Shown here: positions 35,901 to 49,144 of the stretch, one piece after another
Layout: each line of letters starts with the position of its first letter
How positions within the stretch are numbered: position 1 is the first letter of the stretch
Assembly (NCBI GenBank): GCA_012064415.1
Contig: SSNU01001268.1
Span: forward strand, 434,001 to 498,000
Reading direction: 5' to 3'
DNA: 64,000 bases
Origin: Gyrodactylus bullatarudis
Taxonomy: Eukaryota; Platyhelminthes; Monogenea; Gyrodactylidea; Gyrodactylidae
Position numbers and translations under genes: made by a program
Notes under the pieces: generated by a model
The model's database searches: none
Seen by the model: the letters and a program-made list of their open reading frames with translations, nothing else
Told to the model about the DNA's origin: nothing

Positions 35901-37594
35901 TGTATGGATATATGGGAATACTTTTAGTGTATCACCCACGCCAACATTTCCTACCTGCTACCAAGGAAATACAGACACCAAGTAAACTCTTTTGTATGTA
36001 TAGAGAATATCTATAAATTGTTTGCATGCGTGTCAATGTGGTGAAGGAAAGGAGAGTACAAACATACAAATATATCCATATATATATATTGTGGAAATAT
36101 CAACCGGAGGAGAAAAAATAACATGAAATTTTCAAGATTCAGAAACAAGAATAAATGGAACTGTAATTGATTAATCGAAAAAAAAACAAGGTTTCTCTCT
36201 CTGACTCTTTTTAGCAGACATTGGAGAGATGAAATGTAAAAGAATATGACAACCCTTTTATGCAAAGTTGAAAAGAGACACGATATAAATATGTATTTTT
36301 TGAATCAAATCAAGAGAGATAGAAGTAAATACAAGTAGAACAGAGAGAAGAGAATCAATAGTTCATCTCAAATAGAAAATCATGATGCATTTTTATAAAA
36401 TTAAGAATAGTTGATTTTCTTATTTATATATCAAATAAGATTATGACGATAATAAAGGAAAAAAGACTTACTTTCGTTTAGCATTCTTTGATTCAGGGTA
36501 ATTTTCTTTTTGGCCAACAGACAAGTTGTACTGCAAGTATGAGAATGAAAATTTCAAGAGAAACAGTTAATAGATAAGGAAAGATAAGAAGAAAAAACTT
36601 ACTAGACGACGTTGTTCACGTAATTGTTTCAGAGTCATTGTTAGCGACGAGTCTGATACATCCATAATGGACTGATTCTATTTAAATGAAAGAATTTTAC
36701 TTGTTAAATAAACAAACTTTGAGACAATAAACTCACAGCAAATGTGAGAATATCAAATGAGGCACCTGCACCAACTAATAATCGAACAGATTCTTCTTTG
36801 CCCCAATGGGCAGCAGCATGAAGGGGAGTCCAGCCATCAATGTCCTGAAAGTTGACATCTATTCCAGGAATTTGAATGAGAATTTTCAGAATATCAACGT
36901 AATCCTTTGCTGAGGCAACATGAATAGGACTGGCTCCTGTTTTTGGATCGATAATCCTTGAATATTCGTCTGGGGTTTCTAGCCATTTCTTTGAGTCTTC
37001 CAAGAGACAGTCATGTTCGAAATTTCTCGCTTTAGCTTCCTCCACCCCTTGCTTTTTCATGGCTTCAACAAGGATTTCTCTCATTTGATTGTTGTTTGCG
37101 ATATCAATAGGAAGTTCATTGTCATTGCTAGTAATTCCAGTGTTTGCATTCCTATCGATTAATAGTCTAAAAAAGGGGTTAGTATAAAAATGTTAGTGTA
37201 CCTTGCAATTTCACTGAAATCACAGGAAGAAGTAGCATGAAGGGGAGTCCATCCCTCGTTATCTTGGATATTTGGATCTGCTCCATGATCAAGAAGAAAT
37301 TTTACAATATCATAAGCATTATCGATACAGGCCTTAAAGATTAATAATAAATACATCCAGATTAATTACTTGATGAAGTGCAGTTAGTCCATCAACTTTG
37401 GCAACGTTTACATCAACTCCAAGAGCTAGTAAACGTTTAATTTCAGGAATATCACGATTGCTACATGCAGCCCAATATTTGACTGGATCAGAAAAGTTTA
37501 CTCTATCTGGTTGGCGTTCGACTAGCTTCTCTTTGTTTGTGATAGATGATTCCCAATTTTCAATTTGTTCCTTTCTCCTATGTAAAACGTTCAT
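32906..37594 (-). CDS. PPP1R12A: Myosin phosphatase targeting subunit (MYPT, PP1 regulatory subunit 12)
   Basis: Ten exons on the minus strand: 37594-37370, 37332-37202, 37166-36737, 36677-36603, 36530-36472, 35593-35240, 34693-34293, 34235-33763, 33523-33332 and 32998-32906. They total 2433 nt (810 aa). The PP1-docking RVxF motif is RVNF (31-34). Ankyrin repeats follow (VDGLTALHQ, NEGWTPLHATSS, DGWTPLHAAAHWGKEES), matching MYPT1 in order and spacing. A long Ser/Thr/Asn-rich disordered middle contains RSTRRSTQGIT, the conserved inhibitory phosphosite (Thr456 here, Thr696 in mammals). The C-terminus is a coiled coil (YRRLYEEEKTEKDRLKRQLE) ending NGALIRVISKLSRPG, as in MYPT1. MYPT targets the PP1 catalytic subunit to myosin II and is inhibited by Rho kinase. 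The protein is shorter than mammalian MYPT1 (about 1030 aa), all in the disordered part. Introns of 37 and 35 bp interrupt the ankyrin region. Confidence 0.94.
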
Positions 37595-38250
37595 TTTTTC
37601 ATATTTATTAAATGAAAAGGCCTAATTGGAGCATTTTAGAAAATATGTAATGTATAAAAATTTATTGGTAATCCGAACTACGCGAATTCATTCAAACAAA
37701 TCCTTTACTGATTAAACAGAAATTAGATTTTTTAACAGAAATCTTACTCGTTTTCAAATTTAAATTTTTTAATTTAAGTTGAAAATGTTAACATCAACCT
37801 TAGTTATTAACTAATAGTTAATCATAAATAAATAAATTATCATGATACTCGGATATTATTCAAGTTTTAAAATGCATTAGAAATTATATAATCTTATTAT
37901 AAATTTACCTAAACATTATTTATGTTTCATCAATTTTACATGCTTTCTCTAACATTGAAATTATTTGTCACCACATTAACAGAAGGAGAAATGATCCTTG
38001 TCTAGTAAAATTTCACTGGCTCCAAGAAATAATCCTCTTTGGCTTAGAAGTGGGCAAGATCGATATTCTCACAAGTTTTTCATAAACATTTCATAATTCT
38101 CTATATTCGAATTAAAATTGTTTGTAGTTTATAAATAAACTTTAAAAACATTATTATATGATTCTCTGCGCAAAAGACTAGTTCACTACATATGTTTGTT
38201 GAAAATAAATTCAATAATCCCAACTACAGATAAATAATTAATCTGAAGAC
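37595..38250. promoter_or_regulatory. Divergent interval between MYPT and SK-1
   Basis: 656 bp separate two start codons that point apart, so this must hold both promoters and 5' leaders. The sequence is AT-rich without a recognisable core element. CCAACTACAG ends 22 nt before the SK-1 ATG and looks like a splice acceptor. The MYPT ATG has a weaker AATTAG upstream. Confidence 0.45.
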
Positions 38251-39732
38251 ATGAAAAAACTGGCTGATCTAAGAGACAAAAAGATTCAAGCAGATGCATC
38301 AATAAACTTTTATGTTTTCAGAAGACGTCTTTCTGTCTTCACCCTGTTCTTTGCTCTACTCGGTATCATATTTGCTATTACAACATGTGAGTTTGAAACA
38401 CAACTCTGGACCCGGAAATTAGACCTTTACTCGGATGATAAAAACTACTCAAAGAAATATCCAAATATTACACCATCAGATGAGAGAACCATTGAAATTC
38501 TGATCGGTCTAAAAATTACTGTAACTGTTTCAACTGTAATTCTCTTGATTCTGCTCACTTTTGAGTATATCGTCAAACTGTTTATTATAAAGAGGAAAAC
38601 TGACATATCCCACATTATCTATGGAATAACTCCAAAGTTTATTTTCACCTATTTCCTTGAATTAATCCTATGCGCGATACATCCGCCGCCGATTGAATTG
38701 GAATACTTTTGGGGCAATCCCCTTGAGAAGAAAATTGGAATGACTCGCTACGTTCCCACTTATACAATTTTGACCTTGTTCATGTTTTCAAGGTTCTATC
38801 TCCTTGCTCGTTGTGCCATGTTGTACTCCAAGTTCAAGAAAGATCACGGAGTTAGAACGATAGCCAAACTGAATCAAATAAAGCTGAGCTATTACTTTAT
38901 ATTCAAGTCGTTTATGAATTTGTATCCTGGGAGGATATTGTGCTTCTTCATGATCACAGTGTACATTTGGTGTTGTTGGGCGTATCGTGTCTGTGAGATG
39001 AATCCAGATGAAAATTTGAATGACGGCTTCCAGCGTTCAATGTGGCTTGTGGCAGTGACGTTTTTGACAATCGGTTACGGTGACATAACACCGGAAACTA
39101 AATGTGGTCGTGGAGTCGCTATTATTACCGGTAAGTGTCCCTTTAACAAGAACTTTGATGATGTCATACTCTTGGAATAGCTGACTGTATTTTTTTGTAG
39201 GCTTGCTTGGCGTTTGCTTTACTGCTCTTGTGATTGCTGTTTTGAGTCAAAGTCTGGAATTATCCCGTGAGGAGAAAAGAACGCAAGATTTCCTCCTCCA
39301 AGGTGAATACAACCTGAGGACAAAGCGGGCTGCCGGTGATTTAATTCGTGTGGCATGGGTCAACTATAAAATGAGGAAGATTGACGCTTCACCAATACAA
39401 AAGAAGGTCGCAGAAAACAATCTCATAGAAGTAAGCAATATTAAAAAATAACACACACTCATTCTACTAACAAGTAGGTATACGATTTATTATAAAGATT
39501 ATTGAATATATACTTTTTCAAGGCTGTAAGAAAATTCAAAAAGTATCGTACAAGAAATTTCAATGTAATCGAGCAGTCCTTGAGTATTGTTGACTTGTAT
39601 CAGGAGTCAGTTCAGATTAATTACGCTCTGGAAAAACAATTCAATGAAATTGAAACCATCAAAAAGGAGCTAAACGTGATCGCGCGATTCTTGCGGAATC
39701 GTGAGAGGAACTCAATACAAGTTAAAGACTAA
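38251..39732 (+). CDS. KCNN: Small-conductance Ca2+-activated K+ channel, SK paralogue 1
   Basis: Three exons (38251-39130, 39201-39430, 39523-39732) encode 439 aa. Six membrane segments start with FRRRLSVFTLFFALLGIIF (S1). The region ELILCAIHPPP corresponds to the S3 signature of SK channels, and the selectivity filter is GYGD (275-278) in SMWLVAVTFLTIGYGDITP. After S6 (LELSREEKRTQDF) comes the calmodulin-binding region (RAAGDLIRVAWVNYKMRK) and a short coiled coil. SK channels are voltage-independent, opened by Ca2+ through bound calmodulin, and repolarise excitable cells. This is the only one of the three with an intron just after the filter (39131-39200). All three share a phase-0 intron within the calmodulin-binding region. 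Orthology to individual vertebrate KCNN1-4 cannot be set. Confidence 0.93.
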
Positions 39733-42700
39733 AAATTATATCATTTTGTACGGTTTACTTTTTTAAGTTACTTTCGCAAATTTAACAAAGGTCTCCTTGA
39801 TTTAACAATGTATTCTACAGTGTATTTTGAAAATAAATTAATATTTTAAATTCAAAATCTGTTCAAAAGTACTAACCAGGTTGATCCAAACTTTTTCCAC
39901 CAAAGCCAATATTTTTCTGATTTGAGACTTTTTTGGGATTAGTATACCTTCAGGTTTTCTTCTCCCGACAATGGATTAGTCACCCAACTTTATTTTCCGG
40001 ATTAAACCTTTCTTGTTACAGCCGTGGTTAGAGCTGGTGCATCATCCCTTAATTTTGGTCTAAAGTCTAAACACCAAAGAGAGAACTGATCATTTGAAAT
40101 CTATACTTTCGACAAGCTCTGATACCTTACGAATGATACATGAACTCATCAAATGTTTTTCTTGCTTTTACCATTCCACTGATGAGTCATCTTTTTATAT
40201 TCTGCATATTCTCTTGAGTAACATGAAAAAAATCAATTAATTTTGAAAGTACGCAAATTTTAATTTTTTCTTCTCCTATTTTAATAGTAAAGAATCCTTA
40301 TACGAATACATTAGCTACCATGTAAGTACCATTTGCTTAAAAATCATCGGAAAATTTATCGAAACTTTTTAGAGCCTGTTCAGATTAGTGTTCATACTCC
40401 AAGAGTGCCTTGTTAATCGGTCGGTATTATGAGGCATGAAATTACAATTTATCAATTGGTAAACAAACATAACTCAAGCTTCCAAAGGATATAACCTACC
40501 CCCAAGACTAAACATTTTTTTTAATTTTTGCAGATAAATCTATCGTATTGCTTTTAAAAAAAGAATATTTCCATATTTTTTTTTCAGAGTCGAAGAGCAG
40601 AAGCTAAAAAGAGGATTAATATTTACAAGTGATCAACACACAATACCGACGAGGTTTAATGGATAAATAACGTGAGGGTACCTCTATAGTTCTCTGTCAT
40701 CTGTGATCCTATGTTCTAGATTCCCTTGGTTTTGGATTTTTTTGGGCATGCAAAGGTTCCTACATTTCAGATTTAGATGAGATCATTAATTAGAGGGCAT
40801 CAATTAATGGCTGAAAAGAGCAAAAATTATACAAAATTCGTTGATAACTACTAATATTGGCTCATTCGTTTTTTTCCAAAATTAGTGAAAAATCATGGCT
40901 ACCGAGTGAGCTTTCTTGAATTTCTTGTATTCTAAATGAGCAATGTATCAATCTGAAATATACAGTAATAATCCAAGATTTATTGGTTCCTCTGAATCTG
41001 GAATAGTTAATGTCCAGAGTATTATTTGTTATTGGAATATACTTTAATGTAAATTCCATATTATTCAGTCTTGCGAAGCCAGAGTGAGTAATAAGACCTG
41101 TCTCTTTCTCTTTTTGATAATCTATTTTCGGTCATGTAATAAATAAATACAACTTGTTTTTATAAGTGGTGTTAATATCCAGTGAGTGATTTTCATAAAG
41201 TCTATCGGCTGCAATTTCAAAAAAAATATTGAATAACAAGAATAAAAAAATTTTCCATGTAGAATTGATTACGAGTAAGTCTTGGCAATTAACAACGAAA
41301 TTTAACTCTGTTGATTTCTTGTTAATAAAAATTTGAACCAATTTAGAACCAAAATAATGAAACGAACAATGTTGAGAAGGAAAGTCGATTCTCATTGGCA
41401 TTGAAATGGAGCAATATTATTGGCTAACCGGTTTAGTATAAAACAAAATCTAGACAGGACAGAGAGGATAACTCGGCTCGTCATGTGTGAAAATGACTGT
41501 AACACTTTTTATTTTGATTTTGATCAGAAATTTGACGCAGATTCTGAATCTACTCCAAGAATTTACGAATTGTATTCAATTTCGGAAAAATATTCGCAGA
41601 AATATTCGAATTTTCCCCAAACTGGATTTATTTAAATGATCAAAATCAATCAGTGGAACTAACTATAATTGACTAATATCCAGATATCCGTAAATTTGGG
41701 CGTAAATATTGAGAAGAAGTTCTCAAATAGAATTTCAATTCATTTTCACCGTTTAAAACCATCTTTGGGATTCTATTCACACAATAAAGATAATGTGAAT
41801 TGATTGTATGAAAGAAACAAAAAAACTCCTTTATAAAACATAGGAAAAATGAATTAACCTACTTTAACTTTATAGTGGAAAAAAAAGGTATGCCCAACCT
41901 GCTTATCAGTTGAAATGTTGTAACATGAAACGCTTAATTTGATAATTATTTACTATAGACTTACTCCGTAAGTTATTTCGTAACCATTACTTTCTTGTTA
42001 TTAAAAGCCCAAGAAGCTCATGATTCTAAGGATTACGTTAAGGAAGCCCATTCATAGGAAAAAAGCGTCAGACCTATTGAGTTAATGAAATTCCAGTACT
42101 CTCTGATTGGTTAAAAGCAAGAAATTTTCAATGACCTTGAGTTTTATCGGTCGCTTACAAAAAGACCTACTACATAAAAACAGGTTTTTTTAGAGTGCCT
42201 TTTAAGGATGTTCTTATGAAAAAGGACCTTTTCCTTTATATACTCTAGTGTTTTTCAACTCTCTAAAAACCTCTCCGAAGCTCGTAATAAAGGTTTAAAA
42301 ACTCAATTTTTCGTACTCAAAAAAAAACTGTATGCCCCAATGAATTCCTTGTAAATTTTTCCGCAATACATTACGCTTTAATTTCGGTTCCGACTGTATA
42401 TAAAGTAAATTCTATGTATTTTATCTATAGAGAAGAAAGAAAAGTGTGAGCCATGATAAAATTCGAAAAAGAAACATTAAATTTAATTTCTCTTTTCTAA
42501 AAACAGGTTGTATGAGGCGAAGCTACAAGAGGAAGAAAAGAATAAGGAAAAGTAATAATATTTCCATTGCTACAATACAATAAAGAAGTGGCGTACTAAT
42601 ACAATGCCTTATTTTAGACTTAAAAGGTTGGTGAGTTCAAATTTTGACTTTGTATAATTTTGAGCTTAGATTGAATCACATGATATTGTCGTGTGAGTTG

Positions 42701-43508
42701 TGGGTAACACATTTCATGAGATTTATAAATTTTATCAGACCAGTCAACTGTCATCTTGCCTTCAACAAAGTTTCAGTACCAATAAAAACCGTCGCTCTCT
42801 TTATTCATTCTTCAAAAGGGTTCAAAAGGGAAAGATGAAAATTTACTAAAACCTTTTGCAGTACATTCAGGAAGGTATGAAATTCAATAAGAAACTCATT
42901 CGAAGCAAAATTAAATTCTGTACAACTTTTCCAAGTACCTTTTTGGTGTATATTCATTTTTTTCGATTTATTCGATGTCAAAGTCAAAAATTCATGTATA
43001 TTCTATGATAAATTCAAACTTAGTTTATGTTTTTCTCCTAGCCTCAGCCCTACTAGGAAAAATTCAAGCCTAACAATAGGTCTGTCTTAATCTGAACTCA
43101 CCATTCCGTAAAAGGAAAAATGATGTTTTTGATCAAATAAAAAAGTTTTCATTCAGAAACATCAATTTTACGATTTCACCGAAATTGAAAAGTATTTTAA
43201 CTTAATATCATTTTTTCAATATTATTCATTGATAGTATTTCCACAAGTTCTACATAGCGTAATTGATCACATCAAACAAGAAATCATCAATGTCGTAAAA
43301 GAAGAAGGAAGCCAAAAACTCTCTGACTTTAGATTAAAAAACGTTATTGTCTTGAATCATTACGAAAAAAAGATTTAATAGAGTTATAAATAAATTTTCC
43401 TTAATGAATTGCATTATTTTACACAACTTTCTTATTGATTTTCATACATTCCTTAACAAACAGCAGAAGTTTTTTGATAAAAAAAGGAAATGAAATTGGT
43501 TTTATATT

Positions 43509-43660
43509 AAAATTTATTTAATATTAAGTCAACATTAGTCATCCAAACGTTCTGATGGTAATTGTCTTCATACGCCCTCTTCAGTGGTGTGACAAGCTCG
43601 AAACGTTTAGATGACCAAAGACTCAAGATACTAATGTTGACTTTGGTTTTAATAAATTTC
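43509..43660. repeat. Imperfect foldback element
   Basis: GTCAACATTAGT near 43528 is matched by ACTAATGTTGAC near 43642. Inside, ATCCAAACGTT matches AACGTTTAGAT. The outer AAATTTATTTAAT and its complement extend the arms. Short open frames on both strands across it are shadows of the palindrome. Confidence 0.5.
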
Positions 43661-43902
43661 AATATAAATCCAATTTTAGATAATTTATTATTCCGTTCTG
43701 GGGACTGCACTGTTACATTTAGTTTGGATAATATTTTACTGAATCTCAAAATTATATTTGAACGATAATATTTTCGAACTTTATCGAGAATATTATTTGA
43801 TTCTGAACTTGGATCCTGCAGAATTCTTATTTTCTTATAAATTTAAATCTTGCGCCAAAATTTTTTAAGATTTATTCTGGTTCTGATTCTGAAGGATTCT
43901 AT

Positions 43903-43975
43903 TCTGAACTCATAAGGAAGTTTAGAGAAAATGAACGTTATATTTCGCCGGGTCTCTTCAGACTCTACCTCGGAT
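43903..43975 (+). repeat. Dispersed repeat with TATTTCGCCGGGTCTCTTCA
   Basis: Shares this block and the preceding AAGTTTAGAGAA with 63815-63890. The core recurs inverted at 46231-46257 inside a TIR element. Boundaries unknown. Confidence 0.5.
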
Positions 43976-45164
43976 TAGATATAAATAAAACTATCACAAT
44001 GCGAATTTTTGAGCATTTTCATTGGTTGAGCTGATTTTATACCTTTTTTAACCTAGCAAATAGTGGTCAGTGGTTATTACTATATCCATGGGAATCACAA
44101 TTTACTTTGTAGTAGGTTTAATGTCTGAAAAACACAGTAATTTCTACATTGATTCTATACCTCGTTTGGGAAACAAAGGGGTTAGGAGTTTCCACTCTCA
44201 TATCATTTTCTGTCTTTCAATGCGTCGATTTGTAAATCCTCTATTCTTCCACTAATTAAAATAATTCAAAATTCTTTAGAAAAGTTCAGACAATGGATGA
44301 TTTTGAACTCAACAATTAGTAAGTATTGGTGTATTATTCATTTATTGCTTACTATAGCATGAGGTTTGGAATCTATGAATTTTACAAGAAACTCAAAATT
44401 AGTGGGTCTTTTTTTAAATTTTAATTTCGATAATTGGTTTCCTGGCCTAATTCTTGCTCTGGAATCAAATCAAATTTGGTGAAACTTTTGTAAAAATCAT
44501 AGATTTCCATATCAACCAATTTGATTTTGAAAAGAGCCTTAAGGTTGATCTACTTTTAATTTAATATTCAATACAAATTCAAAGTGCGAGGTTTTTGGTG
44601 AGTAGAATGAACATTTTTTCTCCAGACTTTTATTTATAAAATTAAGAATTTCAGAGGATCCGGGACTCAAAAGAAGAGGTTAGTTGAACATGTTGAAATG
44701 AGAATAAAAGTTGAAAATTGAGATGAAATTTCTCAACCTATATAGCCTACCACCGAAGAATCTTTATCGTTCATTACCGAAATCGTGAAATTTCATTAAA
44801 GTCAGAAGCCATCTATCACTGTTTCTTTCAGCCAGCCTAATTATTACCATTATTACTAAATCCTTAATTCTGACAGGAGAAGAAGGATAAAATCTGACCC
44901 GTAAGAGAAACCTCCACAATTCATGATTCATTAGACCGAAACCGAAATTCAAGACGTAAGTCGCAAGAACAACATGTTTTCCTATTCTGTGTGAAAGTGT
45001 AGACTGTCTTAAATAGAAAATAGAAAAAATATAGAGAATCTTGACAATTAATTTACCTTTTTTAAATTACAGATTCGATCCTATTGAAGACCTTTTGGAC
45101 TTAGGAAAGTTAGTTTGAGTTATCTTATCGAATGAATTTTCTCTTTATCAAGAGTACTTTCTAG

Positions 45165-45425
45165 GCTAGGGTGAAATTTTTTCACAAGAGTACTTACTTT
45201 TCTGATAAAATTTTGTAATCAGATCATGTTTTGCATATTTTTGGAGCGTGAAGGTCATTTCCCACAATATCCCAAGGACGAAATTCACCATGAAAAAAAA
45301 CTCAATGAAACATAATGTTGAAGGATTTTCTACACATCCTTCAACACAAAATAATGCTTAGAACTGATGGTTCTTTCAGAAAAGTCGGTACTAATATGAG
45401 ATTAAAAATTTCACCTTACGAGAGT
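45165..45425 (+). repeat. MITE copy with TAGGGTGAAATTT-type termini
   Basis: Starts CTAGGCTAGGGTGAAATTTT and ends AAAAATTTCACCTTACG, so the terminal repeats are inverted. Interior shared with 27042-27411: CCCACAATATCCCAAGGAC and ACACAAAATAATGCTTAGAA. More diverged than the other two copies. Confidence 0.65.
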
Positions 45426-46094
45426 ACTGAGTAGAATTTAGAACCAAGATTATGCTTGTACCATACTTCTGTAGGGGAAAAATCATTTTCTATATGAATA
45501 AAAGATTATAAAGTGGCTACGTGACAAGAATTTTCAAACATGAATGACATGTAATAGAAAAATAATGCTTGGACCCTTTTGATACAAATGATACAGTAGT
45601 TTTGTTCTATGAATATTATTATTAATTAAAAAAACCTTTTACAAATTCAACATTAGTTGAGAATAGTCCTTCGCATATAGGAAGAAGCCGCCAAAATTAA
45701 AACCTTTTGTAAGTGAGACCAATGCCAGCCAATTTTATGTATTTATCATCTCTTTAAGCTGGTGAATGAAGAAGATGAAGTAAGTATGATCTCTTGGTAT
45801 AAATGTAACCTTTAGACTGACCTGACAAAAGAGAAAGTGAGAGTGTCACTGAGCAACACCAATTATAAATTAGAAAGAAGATAATGTCCAAGTGAGTCCA
45901 CTCTCATTCATTCACATCTTCATGACCTTAAGGGTAATATTTTTATCAGAGTAAATTGAAAGCTAAAGTGAGTATTTTGCTTGTCTAACATGGCTGGAAT
46001 TAAATCTTTAACAAGAAGTTGGGAAATTCTTAGTAGATTCATGGTTTATCTGAGGGGTGGTGGAAATCGATAGAACTTTTCTGAAATAAAATTT

Positions 46095-46507
46095 ATTTCA
46101 GATCTGCTCTCAGAATTTTGCCACTGCTAATATAGCTCAATGAACACAAGTGATGGGTATCACGGGAATTCAGCGTTCGAAAAAATCACAAAATAAAATA
46201 TTATTTTCTATATATATCAAGCCGATGTAATAGTCTGAAGAGATCCGGCGAAATATAAGCTTTATTACTGAATTTTCGACCGATTTCTAAATCCTCCCAA
46301 TGAGTTCCTCATTAAATTCTCGAAGACGTTCGGCGCTATTTCCCCAATTATAAAAAATACATATTTTTCGAGTGTTTTTCTTCCCATTCAACAAATCTAA
46401 GAATAATTATTCTAATGTAAAATTTAATTTTCTGGACATGGCGTTTTGTTTTGATTCTAGCGGCCAAAATATTAACGGTGGCAATATTCTGAGAGCAGAT
46501 CTAAAAT
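46095..46507. mobile_element. TIR element (413 bp, non-autonomous)
   Basis: The arms 46095-46133 and 46469-46507 are 39-bp inverted repeats with about five mismatches; both contain AGATCTGCTCTCAGAAT. The interior has no coding frame and contains one copy of the TATTTCGCCGG/ATCTCTTCAGACT block. Size and structure fit a MITE. Superfamily unknown. Confidence 0.7.
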
Positions 46508-46811
46508 CAGCATAAAAATTCATTCTTATTTTTCAACCAAACACCCATGCATAATTATAATTGTTTAACTTTGGTTTTCTTATTTTTTGTTAAATCATCA
46601 AAGATAATCAGCCTATAGATTGACTGTGCACCAAGGTCCTTCGTACAAGGAGTCCCAAAGGGGACTCGCACTGCATTGCAATTTAAAAAACTTGTCTCAT
46701 AATTTTGAACCCAGTAGTTATTCAGGGAGCTATAATAACAAAAAATTTAAAAAACTGAATTAAATTTTATCCTTTCAGCTGATCAGATATGTGTGTTCGT
46801 TGAGGAAGATT

Positions 46812-48482
46812 ATGAAGTGCAATGATTTGTATCAGATAAGAAGGAAATTTACAATCGCATCGGCTATCGTCGGCATCCTTGGCCTAGTTCTTGCAATGAT
46901 TGTCTGCGAGTTAGAACTAGACGTTTGGTCATATCAACTGAGCAGGGTCTCCTCTCCGAATCCCGGCCTTCCCACTTCACAAACATTCCTACTTATGATA
47001 TACATAATGAAAGTCTTGGTAACAATAACAACAGTAGTGGTTCTGATCAACATCTGCTTGGATTACTATGCTAGCTGTCTAATTAACAAGAAGGAACTCG
47101 AACTCACGACCAGCTATCAAATATTCACTTCACGTGGGAAACAGGTTTTGTGCCTGCAACTGTTTATCTGTATGATCCATGCTCCACCCTTTTACCTCAA
47201 CTCTATGCTCATGGATCCAGTTAATAACTACGCTACGCTGAATGCCTACTTTAGCGCCTATCGTTTCTTGACCATCTTCATGTTTGCGAGATTATTCCTC
47301 GTTGCCAAGACCATGTTGTTATTCACGAGGTACAGGAAGAAATACGTCAATAGGACCATTGCCAAGTTGAACGATATTGACTTCACCTACGGTTACGTCT
47401 TTAGGTCGTTTATGAATCAGCATCCAGCATATATGATAGTCGCTTTCATGTTGACGATAATAGTCTTGTGCTCATGCACATATCGAATATGCGATATGAA
47501 CACAGAGGAGAGTAGCCTGAAGATCTACATACCGAAATCATTATGGTTTGTTTGTATAACATTTCTTACGGTTGGTTATGGTGACGTCACTCCGGGTACA
47601 TATTGCGGGAGAGCTGTGGCTATTTCAACCGGATTCTTGGGTGTTTTATCGACATCGCTGATCATATCAACCCTTGCGTCGAAAATGGAACTCAACAAGC
47701 AAGAGCTCAAGGTACAAGAAATCATCGTATTCAACATGCATAGGAAAAAGCTTAAGCATGCAGCAAGAAAGTTAATCCATAGTTATATTGCCCTTAGTAT
47801 TGCTAAAAGATTTGAAAAGCATAACGATAAGGAGATTGTGAGACGAGCCAAGGCCTGTGATTCTGTAAGTTGAGCATACCCAGTTCTAAGTTGATCATTT
47901 ATATACAATAAATATAGAGTCATTTACATATATAAAGCCTGCCGGGTAGAGTCTTCCCCAAAAATTCAACCTTACTTATACCTTTCTTCACTTTTCTCCC
48001 TGACCAATAAAGTTCGATTATTGTATAGACCCATGAAATTTATAAGAAAAAGGCAAAAATTTATTAATATTAGACACATTGAACAGCAAAAAATCTTCTG
48101 CATGACTTTAAATTTTGATTTTATCTGCTAAATTAGAGTTGAAAAGATAAATTAAATTGAATTTGCCCCAAAATTTTTCAATGAACTTCACTATTTTTGA
48201 ACAGACTATCAACCTTTTCAAATATTGTATAGATCTTATAGATATATCAGTGCAGCGCAAAATTGAATTAAATTTTTATCTTTCTTTCTCCAGGCGATTG
48301 AACACTTTAGATACATACGGGAGAGCTGTCCGAATCCTTATATTGTCGATCTGGAAACAAAGGATGTATTCAAGAAATCAGTCAAGATTGGAGAAGTCCT
48401 CAGTGAAATGGCTGACAACCTCGAAGATATGAATGAGAAAATAAACATTATTAACAATGACCTAAAAGTTATGAAAGAATAG
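46812..48482 (+). CDS. KCNN: Small-conductance Ca2+-activated K+ channel, SK paralogue 2
   Basis: Two exons (46812-47864, 48294-48482) encode 413 aa. S1 is FTIASAIVGILGLVLAMIV, the S3 region reads LQLFICMIHAPPFYL, the filter GYGD is at 255-258 (SLWFVCITFLTVGYGDVTP), and S6 leads into ELNKQELKVQEI and the calmodulin-binding region. The channel core lies in a single exon. The only intron (47865-48293) matches the shared calmodulin-domain intron of the other two copies. The chosen ATG follows a good acceptor (ATCCTTTCAG, ending 46779). The frame is open to that AG but an earlier ATG is out of frame, so either the leader is non-coding or a first exon has been missed. Function as for the neighbouring copy. 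Confidence 0.9.
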
Positions 48483-49144
48483 TTTAAACTTTATTTGTGA
48501 AACTATTTTTCAATTATTATTATTTCTCATGCTTACTTATAAGTAGTTATATAATTATAATTAATGACTGTTTTAATTAATTAAATTTAATTCAGCTTCA
48601 AAATGAGGTATTTCCCAAGATTTTATGTGCTCAAATAACAAAGTTATGCTCAAGAATATGGCTAAAAGTAGGTCTTTTTTTGCATTTTGGAAAATCACTC
48701 AATTTGGTCTCATTTTTACAAATCATCATCTGATTGAATAACTCACGTAAATTCAAATACGTCCGAAAATCCACTCAAAATAGAAATGAACTAAGACATG
48801 GAATGTGTAAAGAATTTTATATTAATGAATATCTTTATTGAAAATTTGAATGAGTTTGATTGGTTCTCTCAAAAAAGAGGCTTTTTTTAAAAAATGGGTG
48901 CCTTGAAGTGGTTTCTGTGCCTACTGTAGCTTACAAGAAAATGATTGTTTTTATTTCGGTCAGATACTTTTGATCATTCTTATCTTCTCAGCATTGAATG
49001 AATAAAGATGAGAAAAATTCACTTCAAATGCAAAGTAGATCCCAAAAAAATCAATTAATTTAAACTTCGCAATTCGTAAGAACACCCAAAAGGTTGACAA
49101 AGGTTTAAGTAAACTATCAGTTTATTCCTAGAAATATTGCTTTC
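48483..49144. other. SK-2 to SK-3 intergenic gap
   Basis: 662 bp, AT-rich, no coding sequence. TTTATTCCTAG ends 15 nt before the proposed SK-3 ATG and looks like a 3' splice site. Confidence 0.5.

Larger units (their letters stand above)
39733..46811. other. Repeat-rich intergenic region between SK-1 and SK-2
   Basis: 7.1 kb with no supported gene. Open frames are short, AT-driven and unrecognised. Holds a foldback around 43509-43660, part of a dispersed repeat (about 43903-43975), a MITE copy (about 45165-45425) and a TIR element (46095-46507), each listed separately. The rest shows nothing I can name. Confidence 0.6.

Noticed and set aside
43507..43768. Open frames on both strands around 43.6 kb
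   Set aside because: They cover a palindromic foldback and show no family similarity.
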